A stretch of 64,000 bases of DNA from Prochlorococcus sp. AG-363-K07. Its GTDB lineage: Bacteria > Cyanobacteriota > Cyanobacteriia > PCC-6307 > Cyanobiaceae. The DNA lies in NCBI GenBank assembly GCA_003280225.1, contig QCFO01000009.1, positions 1 to 64,000 on the forward strand, in the 5' to 3' direction. The translations under genes were made by a program, and so were the position numbers. This document shows positions 44,666 to 55,673 of the stretch, in pieces (the stretch's first letter is position 1; each line of letters begins with the position of its first letter). The notes below the pieces were generated by a model. The model had not been told where the DNA came from, did not search any database, and saw only the letters and a list, made by a program, of their open reading frames with translations.

Positions 44666-46240
44666 ATGCTAAGTAGTTCTAAACCATCTCCAATAACTGA
44701 GTGGTTTGCCAACCCGCAAAAAGATCTCCTCTCAGGCCTTGTCGTTGCTTTTGCAATGATTCCTGAAGCCATAGCTTTCTCTGGCATAGCAGGAGTTGAT
44801 CCACAAGTCGGCCTTTTTGGTGCATTTTGCTTATCAATAACAATTGCATTTGTAGGTGGTCGACAGGGAATGATCACCTCAGCTACTGGTTCAACAGCTC
44901 TTCTAATGACCGGCTTGGTCGCAACGGGTAATGCCCAAGGAGAAGGGCTAGGAGTCTCCTATCTAATGGCGGCGGGTTTACTCACAGGTGTCTTTCAAAT
45001 CCTATGGGGTTATTTACGTCTCGCCTACCAAATGCGCTTTGTTCCTCAAGGGGTACTAAGTGGTTTCGTTAATGCACTTGCTCTATTAATTCTTCAAGCA
45101 CAATTCCCTCAACTAGGACTGAGCTTGCACAATGCTGAGCATATAGTAGAGGGACATTCAAGCTCTGTACTTCCTACAGGACTACAAATACCAATTGTTT
45201 GGTTAATGGTTTTGTTAGGTTTAATAATCATTTATGGTCTACCAAAGATTACTCGATTAGTACCATCCCAATTAGTAGCCATAGTTGCATTAACGCTGAT
45301 TGCCATTGGATTCAATTTAGATATTCCAACTGTTAAAGACTTAGGACAGCTGCCTAATGGCTTACCAACATTATCAATACCTTTTGGATCTATAAGTGAA
45401 GGGAAAGTTCCATTTAGTCTGGCAACATTCAGTCAAGTCTTACCAACTGCTCTAGCGATATCATTAGTAGGCCTCATGGAAACATTCCTAACTCAAGATA
45501 TTCTAGATGATATTACAGATACAAATTCAGATAAAAATACTGAAGCCCGTGGGCAAGGAATCGCGAACATAGTTTCCTCGATATTTGGAGGAATGGCAGG
45601 CTGCGCCCTAGTAGGTCAATCAGTAATGAATACCGAGAATGGAGGGAAGTCAAGGCTATCCACTTTTGCATCAGGGATAAGTCTTTTAGCGATGATTCTT
45701 CTTTGCAGACCTTGGCTTCAACAAATACCTATGGCAGCACTAGTGGCTGTAATGATCACTATTGCGATAAGTACTGCAGATATAGCCGGTATAAAAAACA
45801 TTCGGAAAATACCTAGAAGTGATACCGCCGTAATGTTAATGACATTTTCAGTCACAATGCTAACTACTCCCCATAATCTTGCACTAGGAGTAATAGCTGG
45901 TGTTGCTTTGGCTGGCATTCTCTTTAGTCGTAAAGTCGCAAAAGTAATTAAAGTAAAAGCTGTAACTCCAAACAATGAAGAAATTATCTATGAAGTAACT
46001 GGTCAATTATTTTTCGTAAGCAAAATATACTTCTTACAGGGATTTGATATCCATAATCACCCAACCAAAATCACAATAGATATGTCCAGAGCAAATATTT
46101 GGGATCAAAGTGGTGTTGGAGCCTTAGATCAAATCATAAGAAAACTAACTATAGGTGGGTCTCAAGTAGAAGTTATAGGATTGAACAAGGATAGTTTGGA
46201 CTTGTTTGAAAGATTAGGTGGACAGGAGCCCATGCATTAA
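44666..46240 (+). CDS. SulP-family anion transporter with STAS domain
   Basis: The 524-residue protein has the SulP layout. The N-terminal signature is [20 protein letters not shown], then [20 protein letters not shown], with ten or more membrane helices to about residue 415. A C-terminal STAS domain (about 430-524) has [20 protein letters not shown]. SulP proteins carry sulfate, bicarbonate (BicA) or other anions, often with Na+. The sequence does not decide between bicarbonate and sulfate. It follows the FAD oxidase gene by 28 bp. Confidence 0.87.
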   Translation: MLSSSKPSPITEWFANPQKDLLSGLVVAFAMIPEAIAFSGIAGVDPQVGLFGAFCLSITIAFVGGRQGMITSATGSTALLMTGLVATGNAQGEGLGVSYLMAAGLLTGVFQILWGYLRLAYQMRFVPQGVLSGFVNALALLILQAQFPQLGLSLHNAEHIVEGHSSSVLPTGLQIPIVWLMVLLGLIIIYGLPKITRLVPSQLVAIVALTLIAIGFNLDIPTVKDLGQLPNGLPTLSIPFGSISEGKVPFSLATFSQVLPTALAISLVGLMETFLTQDILDDITDTNSDKNTEARGQGIANIVSSIFGGMAGCALVGQSVMNTENGGKSRLSTFASGISLLAMILLCRPWLQQIPMAALVAVMITIAISTADIAGIKNIRKIPRSDTAVMLMTFSVTMLTTPHNLALGVIAGVALAGILFSRKVAKVIKVKAVTPNNEEIIYEVTGQLFFVSKIYFLQGFDIHNHPTKITIDMSRANIWDQSGVGALDQIIRKLTIGGSQVEVIGLNKDSLDLFERLGGQEPMH

Positions 46241-46491
46241 TTAGCTACGAATGGTGGATCTAAACATATTCGACAAAAAAGATCTGGCTGGAGAGAAAAT
46301 TTATAGGGATTATGTTCTTGAAGGCTGGATGAGAAGGACTTCCTTCGACCTATAAAAAATATATTTATGTAATTCTGACTGAAATCTCAGTTTTAATTTA
46401 AAGTTCAAAGTGAAACTTTCTGATTTCTTGAAATAGCCATGCCAAAATCATAGAAGTTCAAACCCACAAAGTACCTCAATAATTTTTTCTT

Positions 46492-47541
46492 ATGAAACGT
46501 CAATTTTCAACTGGTTTACTAGCCATCTTGCTTCTATGTACTAGTTGTGTAAGGCCTAATAAAACCAATCCATCCAGGCTTGATCTCATTCAAAAAAGAG
46601 GAGAGCTTAAATGTGGTGTTAGCGGAAAGATACCAGGATTCAGCTTCTTAAATAGTGATGGGCAGTACCAGGGGATTGACGTTGATATATGCAAAGCTAT
46701 GGCAGCGGCAATTCTAGGAGATGGGAAAAAAGTCATCTATAGGCCTCTCACTGCACCAGAAAGATTTACTGCGTTAAAAACCGGGGAGGTAGACTTGCTT
46801 TCTAGAAACACCACTTTCAATCTGAGCCGTGATGCAATTGGAGGTAATGGCGTGACATTTGGCCCTGTTATTTTTCATGATGGGCAAGGGTTAATGGTAA
46901 AAAAAAGGAGTGGTATTGAAAAAATAGATGAATTAATAAATAGTAATATATGTGTAGGATCAGGAACAACTACAGAACAAAATCTAAACGATACTTTTCA
47001 GGAATTAAATATTCCTTATACTCCAATAAAATATCAGGATTTAAATCAAGTTATAGCAGGATACCTGCAAGGTAGATGTAAGGCGATGACTTCAGATATC
47101 TCACAATTAGCCGCATCTAGGTCTAGCTTTCCAAATCCAGATGGCCATATTATTCTTAAAAAAGTAATTAGCAAGGAGCCACTTGCACCAGCCTCTATAG
47201 ATGGAGATCCATTACTATCAGATGCAGTTCGCTGGATAATTTATGCACTAATTGCTGCCGAGGAGTTTGGGATAAGTCAAAACAACATTGATCAAAAGTT
47301 AATAGAAGCCAAATCAAATCCAAATTTTGTTTCCATACGTAGATTTTTGGGAATCGATGGAGATCTAGGAAACAAGCTTGGTATTGCGAATGATTTTGTT
47401 GTCAAAATCATTCGTTCCACCGGCAATTATGGCGAGATATACAATCGTCATCTTGGTCCAACCAGTCGAGTTCCTATTCCAAGAGGTTTAAATAAATCAT
47501 ATAAAGACGGAGGACTATTAATTGCCCCACCATTAAAATGA
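46492..47541 (+). CDS. Polar amino-acid ABC transporter binding lipoprotein (NatF/AapJ/BztA type)
   Basis: The 349-residue protein has a lipoprotein signal (LLAILLLCTSCVR). The binding fold has KRGELKCGVSGKIPGFSFLN, YQGIDVDICKAMAAAILGDG, the specificity segment TAPERFTALKTGEVDLLSRN, and the long C-terminal extension typical of AapJ/BztA. It delivers polar or acidic amino acids to the adjacent permeases. It opens a four-gene operon with two permeases and an ATPase. Prochlorococcus is known to take up amino acids. Confidence 0.88.
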   Translation: MKRQFSTGLLAILLLCTSCVRPNKTNPSRLDLIQKRGELKCGVSGKIPGFSFLNSDGQYQGIDVDICKAMAAAILGDGKKVIYRPLTAPERFTALKTGEVDLLSRNTTFNLSRDAIGGNGVTFGPVIFHDGQGLMVKKRSGIEKIDELINSNICVGSGTTTEQNLNDTFQELNIPYTPIKYQDLNQVIAGYLQGRCKAMTSDISQLAASRSSFPNPDGHIILKKVISKEPLAPASIDGDPLLSDAVRWIIYALIAAEEFGISQNNIDQKLIEAKSNPNFVSIRRFLGIDGDLGNKLGIANDFVVKIIRSTGNYGEIYNRHLGPTSRVPIPRGLNKSYKDGGLLIAPPLK

Positions 47542-47545
47542 AAAT

Positions 47546-48445
47546 ATGAGAAGACTAAAAAAGATCACAATACAATGCATCATTGGAATTATATTTCTTT
47601 CAATAATAAGTCTTTTCATTAACAACCTACTAATAAATATAAGTAGGTCAGGGATGGAATTTAGTTTTAGCTGGTTAAATCAAACAGCAGGATTTGCTCT
47701 TGCTGAAACAAGTATTCCTTATCAACCATCAGATAGCTATTCATGGGCTCTATTGACTGGGTGGATTAACAGCCTAAAAGTAATAATTTACTCCTTAATA
47801 CTAGCCACTATTATTGGCACCATTGCTGCTATATCAAGGATAAGCAGTAATATCTTGCTACAGAAAATAGCTTCACTATATGTAGCCATTGCAAGGCAAA
47901 TACCATTACTATTGCAATTAATGTTTTGGTATTTCGTAGCATTTCTAAATCTATCTTCAACACCATTAAAGTTATTTGATTCCTTAATTTTAATTTCGAA
48001 AGAAGGAATAAGCCTTTTCGGCCTAGAGTTAACGGTAGAATTTACTGCCTTGATTGTCGGACTAAGCATCTTTACAGGAGCTGCGATTGCGGAGGTTATT
48101 CGGGGCGGGATTAATTCAGTAGGGAAAGGGCAATGGGAAGCTTATAGAAGCCTTGGCATACAAGATTATCTGGGACTAAGAAGAGTAATACTGCCTCAAG
48201 CCTTACCTGCAATAATTCCTGGATTAACCAGTCAATATCTTAATCTTGCCAAAAACAGCACACTTGCAATAGCCGTAGGATATTCAGATCTTTATGCAGT
48301 GAGCGACACTTCCATTACACAGACGGGTAGAGCTATTGAAGGTTTTATAGTTTTACTCATCAGTTTTTTGCTGCTTAATCTCTTAATAACCAATACAATG
48401 GAAATATTCAACAAATTAATCATGAGGTATAATCACCATGAATAA
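47546..48445 (+). CDS. Amino-acid ABC permease, first (NatG/AapQ-like)
   Basis: The 299-residue protein starts 4 bp after the binding-protein gene. It has five or six membrane helices, a large loop after helix one, and the coupling motif EAYRSLGIQDYLGLRRVILPQALPAI split over the EAA loop. SLKVIIYSLILATIIG and ARQIPLLLQLMFWYF are typical of HisM/AapQ permeases. It forms a heterodimer with the permease downstream. Confidence 0.88.
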   Translation: MRRLKKITIQCIIGIIFLSIISLFINNLLINISRSGMEFSFSWLNQTAGFALAETSIPYQPSDSYSWALLTGWINSLKVIIYSLILATIIGTIAAISRISSNILLQKIASLYVAIARQIPLLLQLMFWYFVAFLNLSSTPLKLFDSLILISKEGISLFGLELTVEFTALIVGLSIFTGAAIAEVIRGGINSVGKGQWEAYRSLGIQDYLGLRRVILPQALPAIIPGLTSQYLNLAKNSTLAIAVGYSDLYAVSDTSITQTGRAIEGFIVLLISFLLLNLLITNTMEIFNKLIMRYNHHE

Positions 48446-48617
48446 TTTACTTATATGTAGATCATGTACGGTCAATATATATCACAAGCAAATTATTCAA
48501 CAAAATTCAACCACGAATCAATCATTTCCTAAAAAAAATATCACCCAGGCTGTAGACTCAAGCAACAAAATAAAACGTCCAGAAGTAAACCAAATAGCAC
48601 TTCAAGTTAGAGCATGA
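48438..48617 (+). CDS. Possible small coupled ORF between the two permease genes
   Basis: A 59-residue frame starts at ATG 48438, inside the end of the first permease gene, and its TGA at 48615-48617 overlaps the ATG of the second permease (ATGA). It fills exactly the gap that is otherwise unusually long for this operon. The product would be polar (MNNLLICRSCTVNIYHKQII start, then NQSFPKKNITQAVDSSNKI). Either it is a leader that couples translation of the two permeases, or it is the remnant of eroded sequence. Confidence 0.35.
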   Translation: MNNLLICRSCTVNIYHKQIIQQNSTTNQSFPKKNITQAVDSSNKIKRPEVNQIALQVRA

Positions 48618-49633
48618 AAATCATATCATCTCCCTACCTAAGAAAGCTTAAAAATTCACTTTTTAGAAATCCAATTGATATTTTCATAAGTATTATCCTA
48701 TTTACAATTATTATTTGGTTAGTATCGATATTTTTCAATTGGTTTCTATTTGAAGCAAATTGGCAGGTAGTCACAAAAAATATAAGTCTATTCATATTTG
48801 GCAGCTACCCAAAAGAAGGGCAATGGAGGCCAGTATTATGGCTCATCCTATTATTTATTTTAACCAGCTTTACACTTATCTCATCTCAAAGTCATTTCAG
48901 AAAGGTTTTTCTGCCAATCCTTTGGTTCTCAATAGGTCCATTAGGGATAGTACTTTTAGCAGGGGTTGGTGTTTTAATGCCTGTAAGAACAGCTTATTGG
49001 GGAGGGCTTTCTCTAACACTTATTTTAACGATACTGAGCTCCCTAACTGCAATTCCATTAGGCATACTTTTGGCCTTCGGTCGTCAAAGTGAGATGTTAG
49101 TTATCAATAGAATATGTGGTCTCTATATTGACTTCATGAGATCAATACCTCTTATTGCTGTTCTTTTTTTTGGGCAACTATTGATACCTCTATTTCTTCC
49201 AATTGAATTTGAAATAAACAGAGTGATAAGAGCAATTTTTGCTTTTGCCTTATTTGCCTCCTCTTACATTGCAGAAGATATAAGAGGGGGGCTTCAAGCA
49301 ATTCCAATGACTCAACGAGAAGCAGCTTTAGTATTAGGATTAAACAAGAGGCAAGTTATTAATCTGATTTTACTTCCACAAGCATTGAGAATTGCCTTAC
49401 CTTCTCTAACAAATCAAATCATAGGTCTGCTTCAAAATACAAGCCTAATGGCAATCCTAGGTTTAATAGAGCTACTAGGAATAAGTAGAAGTATTTTAGC
49501 TAACCCTGAATTTATAGGAAATTATCTCGAAGTATATATTTGGTTGGCTTGTATATATTGGACTCTATGTACTTTAATTGCATTGCTTGCGAAACGAATT
49601 GAATACGAAATGAACCCATCAAAAAGTAACTAA
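48614..49633 (+). CDS. Amino-acid ABC permease, second (NatH/AapM-like)
   Basis: The 339-residue permease has about eight hydrophobic segments and the conserved inner-loop EAA region REAALVLGLNKRQVINLILL then PQALRIALPSLTNQIIGL. The motif MRSIPLIAVLFFGQLL matches the AapM side of the heterodimer. The start ATG overlaps the stop of the small frame at 48438. It ends 9 bp before the ATPase gene. Confidence 0.88.
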   Translation: MKIISSPYLRKLKNSLFRNPIDIFISIILFTIIIWLVSIFFNWFLFEANWQVVTKNISLFIFGSYPKEGQWRPVLWLILLFILTSFTLISSQSHFRKVFLPILWFSIGPLGIVLLAGVGVLMPVRTAYWGGLSLTLILTILSSLTAIPLGILLAFGRQSEMLVINRICGLYIDFMRSIPLIAVLFFGQLLIPLFLPIEFEINRVIRAIFAFALFASSYIAEDIRGGLQAIPMTQREAALVLGLNKRQVINLILLPQALRIALPSLTNQIIGLLQNTSLMAILGLIELLGISRSILANPEFIGNYLEVYIWLACIYWTLCTLIALLAKRIEYEMNPSKSN

Positions 49634-49642
49634 ATAACGATT

Positions 49643-50383
49643 ATGAGAATTGCAATCAAGGCTACAAAAATCCAAAAAAGCTATGGCAAAGGGATTAAGG
49701 CCTTAAACGATGTGTCCCTAACTATAGAAAGAGGTGAAGTATTAGTTATAATGGGTCCCTCAGGGTCCGGCAAAAGTACACTTATTCGTACATTTAATGC
49801 CTTGGAATCTATTGATAGCGGCCACTTAGAAATCTTGGGTAATCAACTCAGTTCCACTAGCGAAGAAAAGGAAATACGACTTATAAGAAAACGAGTGGGC
49901 ATGGTCTTTCAACAATTCAATCTTTTTCCTCATCTCTCGATAATCGAAAACATTACACTTGCACCAATAAAAGTTCAAAGAAGGCAGCGGAAAGAAGCGG
50001 AGGCTGATGCAATTGAACTACTTAGCCAAATGGGCATTAGAGATCAAGCTTATAAATATCCAAATCAACTTAGTGGAGGTCAACAACAAAGGGTCGCAAT
50101 CGCAAGAGCTCTAGCCTTAGAACCAGAAGTAATGCTCTTTGATGAACCAACAAGTGCCTTAGATCCAGAACGCATTAAAGAAGTTCTAGATGCGATGAGG
50201 TCCCTTGCCCTCAAAGGGATGACAATGGTAGTAGTCACTCATGAAATAGGTTTTGCAAGAGATGTTGCTGACAGGGTTGTTTTCATGGATGAAGGACGAG
50301 TAATTGAGACATCAACTCCAAAAGAATTCTTTAGCAATGCCCGCGAGGAAAGAAGCAGGAGGTTCTTAAACCAAATGATGTGA
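49643..50383 (+). CDS. Amino-acid ABC transporter ATP-binding subunit (AapP/GlnQ-like)
   Basis: The 246-residue ATPase has Walker A (MGPSGSGKSTLIR), Q-loop (VFQQFNLFPHL), signature (LSGGQQQRVAIARAL), Walker B (EVMLFDEPTSALDPE) and switch His (VVTHEIGFARDVADRVVFMD). The sequence is the standard polar amino-acid GlnQ/AapP form. It closes the operon, giving a complete importer of one binding protein, two permeases and one ATPase. Confidence 0.92.
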   Translation: MRIAIKATKIQKSYGKGIKALNDVSLTIERGEVLVIMGPSGSGKSTLIRTFNALESIDSGHLEILGNQLSSTSEEKEIRLIRKRVGMVFQQFNLFPHLSIIENITLAPIKVQRRQRKEAEADAIELLSQMGIRDQAYKYPNQLSGGQQQRVAIARALALEPEVMLFDEPTSALDPERIKEVLDAMRSLALKGMTMVVVTHEIGFARDVADRVVFMDEGRVIETSTPKEFFSNAREERSRRFLNQMM

Positions 50384-50580
50384 ATGGGTAAGATTGAACC
50401 TGTAAATAAATTAATTAGAATAAGTAGGAGTGGCTCAAATGAATCTCTCTTATTACCTACAAGCAGAGATGGCAGCCTCAGAGAAGGTATTCAAAGTTCT
50501 AAGAAATAAGAAGACACTGGCAAATATAAATAACAATAAGTTATTTCCCCTTATACTGGCTTTAGTAACTAATAACAAAG

Positions 50581-50889
50581 ATGGCCTATAGCGATGTACA
50601 GGTCGTAACAGGAGCACTAGCCCATATACCAGTCCTCATTGGGGTGTTCAAGTTCTATGACAATAGAACCTCCAAAGGCTATGAAGAGCAAAAAGCAGCT
50701 GAAGCTGAAGCTAAAGCCGCTGAAAAAGCTGCTGCTGATGCACAAGCAAAAGCAGCAGCTAAAGCCAAGGCTGCTGCAGAAGCTGAAGCAGCTGCGAAGG
50801 CTGCGGCCGAAAAAGCAGCTGCGAAGGCTGCGGCCGAAAAAGCAGCTGCTGATGCAAAGCAAGCGGAAGAATCAAGCGGTAAAGAATAA
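50581..50889 (+). CDS. Membrane-tethered alanine-rich coiled-coil protein
   Basis: The 102-residue protein has a short N-terminal hydrophobic segment (VVTGALAHIPVLIGVFKFY). A long Ala/Lys/Glu helix (residues about 37-98) follows with AEKAAADAQAKAAAKA-type runs, predicted as a single alpha-helix or coiled coil. The coding DNA contains a 27-bp perfect tandem duplication (50788-50841). The helix resembles TolA-like linkers in composition only. Function unknown. Confidence 0.65.
   Translation: MAYSDVQVVTGALAHIPVLIGVFKFYDNRTSKGYEEQKAAEAEAKAAEKAAADAQAKAAAKAKAAAEAEAAAKAAAEKAAAKAAAEKAAADAKQAEESSGKE
50788..50841 (+). repeat. 27-bp tandem duplication within the Ala-rich gene
   Basis: The 27-base unit starting GCAGCTGCGAAGGCTGCGGC (50788-50814) is repeated exactly at 50815-50841, followed by a third partial unit. 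It encodes AAAKAAAEK twice in frame. The exact identity indicates a recent slippage event, and its GC content is far above the neighbourhood. Confidence 0.85.
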
Positions 50890-50992
50890 TTCTTTGAGAG
50901 TAATGCTAAGGAAAATCAGAGAAAATAATCATTAAATTTTATACGGAAAAATCCAAATACTAATAATAAGAGGCAAATTAAAATGTTATAAA

Positions 50993-51595
50993 CTATTTTT
51001 TATACCTTCGAAAAGTTAGGTTAAGTCTAGATTTTGTTACTTTTTTTCTTGAAGGTAGACTATGAAGCCACTCCTCCTGACAAGGAGGTTTCATTATTAA
51101 AAGATCGCCATTACGTATAGGAATAACTTGCTTGATCACTGAGTTGCGACGTTTTAGAACAAAGTCTCGTGTCGCCCCAAAAGACAAGGAAACAATTGGT
51201 TGACCGGAGTCCAACTCTGACTCATTGTCTGCATGCCAACCCATACGATCTCCTCCATCGCTATAAAAATTTAATAGGCAGCCATTCAATCTAAGATTCA
51301 ATGAGGTATTAATTTTGTGGACCAAGGGTTTGAACCAATTTGGCCAACCCTTACCCGCGTGCAAGACTGAACTATACCTATAGCTGACATCCTTAGGAGC
51401 TAAAAATGCTGTTTGCCTTGGGATAGGGTAACTAGAACCAAAAACTTTAACAAAAGGCTTCTCCCAATCAACATTTTGATGAATTATTTTTTGCCAATAA
51501 AAGCATTCAGTTGATTTCATCCATGAAGGCAAGTAAATCCACGGGTATGAATCATGAACTTGACACATTGAGAAAACCCTAGAAATCAGAACCAA
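50993..51595 (-). CDS. AlkB-like 2-oxoglutarate/Fe(II) dioxygenase
   Basis: The 200-residue protein has the AlkB iron site: His and Asp in MGWHADNESELDSG, the distal His in EEWLHSLPS, and the 2-oxoglutarate arginines in RLNLTFR. It also has SLSFGATRDFVLKRR, typical of the ALKBH2/3-like bacterial group. It would repair alkylated bases (1-methyladenine, 3-methylcytosine) by oxidative demethylation. Length fits. It is divergent from the downstream kinase fusion. Confidence 0.87.
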   Translation of the reverse strand: MVLISRVFSMCQVHDSYPWIYLPSWMKSTECFYWQKIIHQNVDWEKPFVKVFGSSYPIPRQTAFLAPKDVSYRYSSVLHAGKGWPNWFKPLVHKINTSLNLRLNGCLLNFYSDGGDRMGWHADNESELDSGQPIVSLSFGATRDFVLKRRNSVIKQVIPIRNGDLLIMKPPCQEEWLHSLPSRKKVTKSRLNLTFRRYKK

Positions 51596-51663
51596 TTACT
51601 TACAGATACTATGAATTAAAGGGAAAACTTGCTGACAAAGGCTGTTGATATTAAATTTGAGTC

Positions 51664-53343
51664 ATGAAAATTACTGACACTAATCTTGTAAACATACCAC
51701 CTGTTTTCAATAAAGCTCTTTTATCATCAAAGGCATATCCACATCCCGTCGAAGGAATAAAGGTATTAGAGACTCATATTTCTTGGGTAATACTAACGGG
51801 GAAATACGCATATAAAATCAAGAAAGGGATAAATATTGGGTATTTATGTACCACTAATCTAGATGATAGAGCGTTTTTCTGTTTAGAGGAACTTCGATTA
51901 AATTCAAGATTTGCACCAGACCTATATCTAGGTGTAGCTGAAATAATAGGCCCCTATGAATCAGCTACCTTTTCGTCACTAAAAAGAGAAATACAAACAA
52001 CAATCACCGATAAAAGAAACAAGAATAAAGTAATAGATTATGCAGTTGTCATGAATCAATTCCCTCAGAATCAATTGTTAAAAAAATGCATAAATAAGCC
52101 ATCCTTAAATATAAATTGTTTTGTTAAATTGGCGAAAGATCTTTCACATTTTCATATGTCCACAGAAATAGCCCCTATCAATAGTCCCTATGGTAATTCC
52201 AAATCAACTTTAAAGCCAGTACAAGAGAACGTAAATATTTTAAAAGGCCTAATAAGTCAGGATAAACCTATTGAATTAATTAATAGATATGAACAATGGT
52301 TCAAGAAAAAAGCAAGAGAACTATCTCTAAAATTTGAATCGAGAAAAAGTCTAGGTGCTATACGTGAGTGCCATGGTGATCTCCATCTAGGGAACATCCG
52401 TAGGAAAAGTGACGGCTCACTAGAAATATTTGATTCAATTGACTTTAATCCAAGCTTAAGATGGATTGACCCAATCAGCGAACTGGCATTTCTGTTAATG
52501 GACCTTGAAATACATAATGAAAAAGAATATGCCAATGAAGTATTAAATACTTGGCTTGAAGAGACAGGAGACTTTTCCAGCCTAAGCCTATATCCCTGGT
52601 ATATGTCATATAGAGCCTATGTAAGGGCAAAGGTTATTGGACTTGAGTGCAGTAACTACAACTTGGAGAAACAAAATATTCCACAAAGACTGAAATTAGA
52701 AATGAGGAAATATCTAGATAAAGCAGAAGAAATTCAGAGATCAAAAGCCTCAGCCTTATTGATAATGCATGGTCTTAGTGGTAGTGGCAAGTCTTACGCA
52801 TGCAAGTATCTTTGCAAACATTTTAGAGGAGTTAAAATATGTTCAGATATAGAGAGGAAAAGACTCTGTGGAAACACAAGAGCTCAACAGAAAATAGGCG
52901 TACATAAGGCCAAAATCGAAAGCAATTTAAATCTGTCAACTTATAGGGATACTCCTTATTGTGAAGAAGTGACAGAAATGCTATTCCAAGAGTGGATACC
53001 ATCAATCACACGTCATAGCCTTTCTGGGGGCTTTCTTACAATTGTTGATGCAACATTTTTAAGGTATAATGAAAGAGAGTTGATGTTATCTATTGCTAGA
53101 GAATTTGGTGTAAAGTTCGTCATTTTGTACTGTAATTGTAGTGATAATATAGCAGAAGACAGAATAAGTAGGCGTCTTATCTGCAAGTCAGACCCTTCAG
53201 AAGCAACTATCGCTATTCGTAACAAACAAAAATCATGGATAGAAGCATTAACACATAGTGAAGAGAAGTATACTCTCTATATAAATGAATTTAATTCGCC
53301 TAGGGATATAATATCTAAATTACATTTGTTCTTAAAATATTAA
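51664..53343 (+). CDS. Two-domain APH-like kinase plus AAA/P-loop kinase
   Basis: The 559-residue protein fuses two domains. The N-terminal half is an aminoglycoside-phosphotransferase-like domain with the catalytic loop ECHGDLHLGNIRRKSDGSLE and metal site FDSIDFNPSLRWIDP. The C-terminal half (from about residue 360) is a P-loop kinase with Walker A MHGLSGSGKSYACKYL. This corresponds to the COG2187/COG0645 fusion seen in many bacteria, whose substrate is unknown. The gene is free-standing. Confidence 0.8.
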   Translation: MKITDTNLVNIPPVFNKALLSSKAYPHPVEGIKVLETHISWVILTGKYAYKIKKGINIGYLCTTNLDDRAFFCLEELRLNSRFAPDLYLGVAEIIGPYESATFSSLKREIQTTITDKRNKNKVIDYAVVMNQFPQNQLLKKCINKPSLNINCFVKLAKDLSHFHMSTEIAPINSPYGNSKSTLKPVQENVNILKGLISQDKPIELINRYEQWFKKKARELSLKFESRKSLGAIRECHGDLHLGNIRRKSDGSLEIFDSIDFNPSLRWIDPISELAFLLMDLEIHNEKEYANEVLNTWLEETGDFSSLSLYPWYMSYRAYVRAKVIGLECSNYNLEKQNIPQRLKLEMRKYLDKAEEIQRSKASALLIMHGLSGSGKSYACKYLCKHFRGVKICSDIERKRLCGNTRAQQKIGVHKAKIESNLNLSTYRDTPYCEEVTEMLFQEWIPSITRHSLSGGFLTIVDATFLRYNERELMLSIAREFGVKFVILYCNCSDNIAEDRISRRLICKSDPSEATIAIRNKQKSWIEALTHSEEKYTLYINEFNSPRDIISKLHLFLKY

Positions 53344-53378
53344 GACATTATTATTGGATAAATTGGAGATAGTTCCAC

Positions 53379-54287
53379 CTAAATCTGACAATCACCAGAA
53401 TCAAGGCTAACTCTCTGATAGCAAAACCAAAGCCATTGCTGAAACAGAAGGTTTCGATGAGATCGCCAAGAAGTTCTTGGTTGTGAAGCTTCAAAGTTTT
53501 CCGGTGGAGGAACATCACCTTTAGCAATATCTCTCTCCATCTCGGAAAGAATGCGACCCGCATTGTATTCAGGGTGGCCTAAGTGCATTAATTGACGCTG
53601 ATCAGAAGTTTCAAAAATCGTATATCCTACCTTTTGTCCATAAGCTAAAAGTCTTAATTTACCCTCTTTCTCAGCTTTTTCCATTGCCTTGTCAGAAAGG
53701 CCTGCAAACCTGCTCTGAGGACAGTCAAAATAATCATCCTGAGTTCCCATTAATGGATGACCTGGCACCAAGCTTCTCAAAGGGAAGACCCCAAATAACT
53801 TTTCTTGAAAGCACTCTTTCCCAACACCAGCTAAATATGCAAGGGCAAAACCTGCCCAACATAGACCAAGAGTACTTGCGCACCTTAGGCGTGCTTCTTG
53901 AATAAGATCTACTAATTCTTGCCAATAATGAACCTCTTCAAATTCGAGTTTTTCTACGGGTGCTCCTGTAATTATGAGGCCATCTAGAGGGCTGGGGTTC
54001 ATTGCCTCTTGCCATGAAATATATAAATTATCTAAGTGAGAAAGGTCCCATGTTTTATAACTATGCGTCTTTAGTCGAATCCATATTGGCTCTATTTGAA
54101 GAGGAGATAATCCTAAAGGGTGAAGTAAGTTGAATTCATATTGTTTACCCAAAGGCATAATATTAAGTATGCCAATTCTCAAGGGCCTAATATCCTGTCT
54201 TTCTGCTAATTCAGGCTCTATCCACGAAATGTGGTTGCGTTCGACTTCTGCTATTTTGTGATAACTTTTAGGAAGTATAAGAGCCAA
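53379..54287 (-). CDS. metA: Homoserine O-acyltransferase (MetA), probably acetyl-CoA type
   Basis: MetA activates homoserine for methionine synthesis. The 302-residue protein has the glutamine-amidotransferase-like fold with nucleophile Cys143 (GLCWAGFALAYLAG) and the His of GHPEYNAGRIL. The residue aligning with position 111 of characterised enzymes is Glu (Glu112 in GAPVEKLEFEEV). In Bacillus MetA a Glu here selects acetyl-CoA, while E. coli has Gly and uses succinyl-CoA. Together with the adjacent O-acetylhomoserine sulfhydrylase this predicts an acetyltransferase. It lies 14 bp after metY in the same operon. Confidence 0.92.
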   Translation of the reverse strand: MALILPKSYHKIAEVERNHISWIEPELAERQDIRPLRIGILNIMPLGKQYEFNLLHPLGLSPLQIEPIWIRLKTHSYKTWDLSHLDNLYISWQEAMNPSPLDGLIITGAPVEKLEFEEVHYWQELVDLIQEARLRCASTLGLCWAGFALAYLAGVGKECFQEKLFGVFPLRSLVPGHPLMGTQDDYFDCPQSRFAGLSDKAMEKAEKEGKLRLLAYGQKVGYTIFETSDQRQLMHLGHPEYNAGRILSEMERDIAKGDVPPPENFEASQPRTSWRSHRNLLFQQWLWFCYQRVSLDSGDCQI

Positions 54288-54301
54288 TTTAACTCACCTC
54301 C

Positions 54302-55651
<1,350 letters not shown>

Positions 55652-55673
55652 TTACCTTTCTAGCTAGAAAAAC

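Noticed and set aside
50617-50862. Ser/Cys/Phe-rich minus-strand frame opposite the Ala-rich gene
   Set aside because: Low-complexity antisense artefact of GCT/GCA/AAA repeats.
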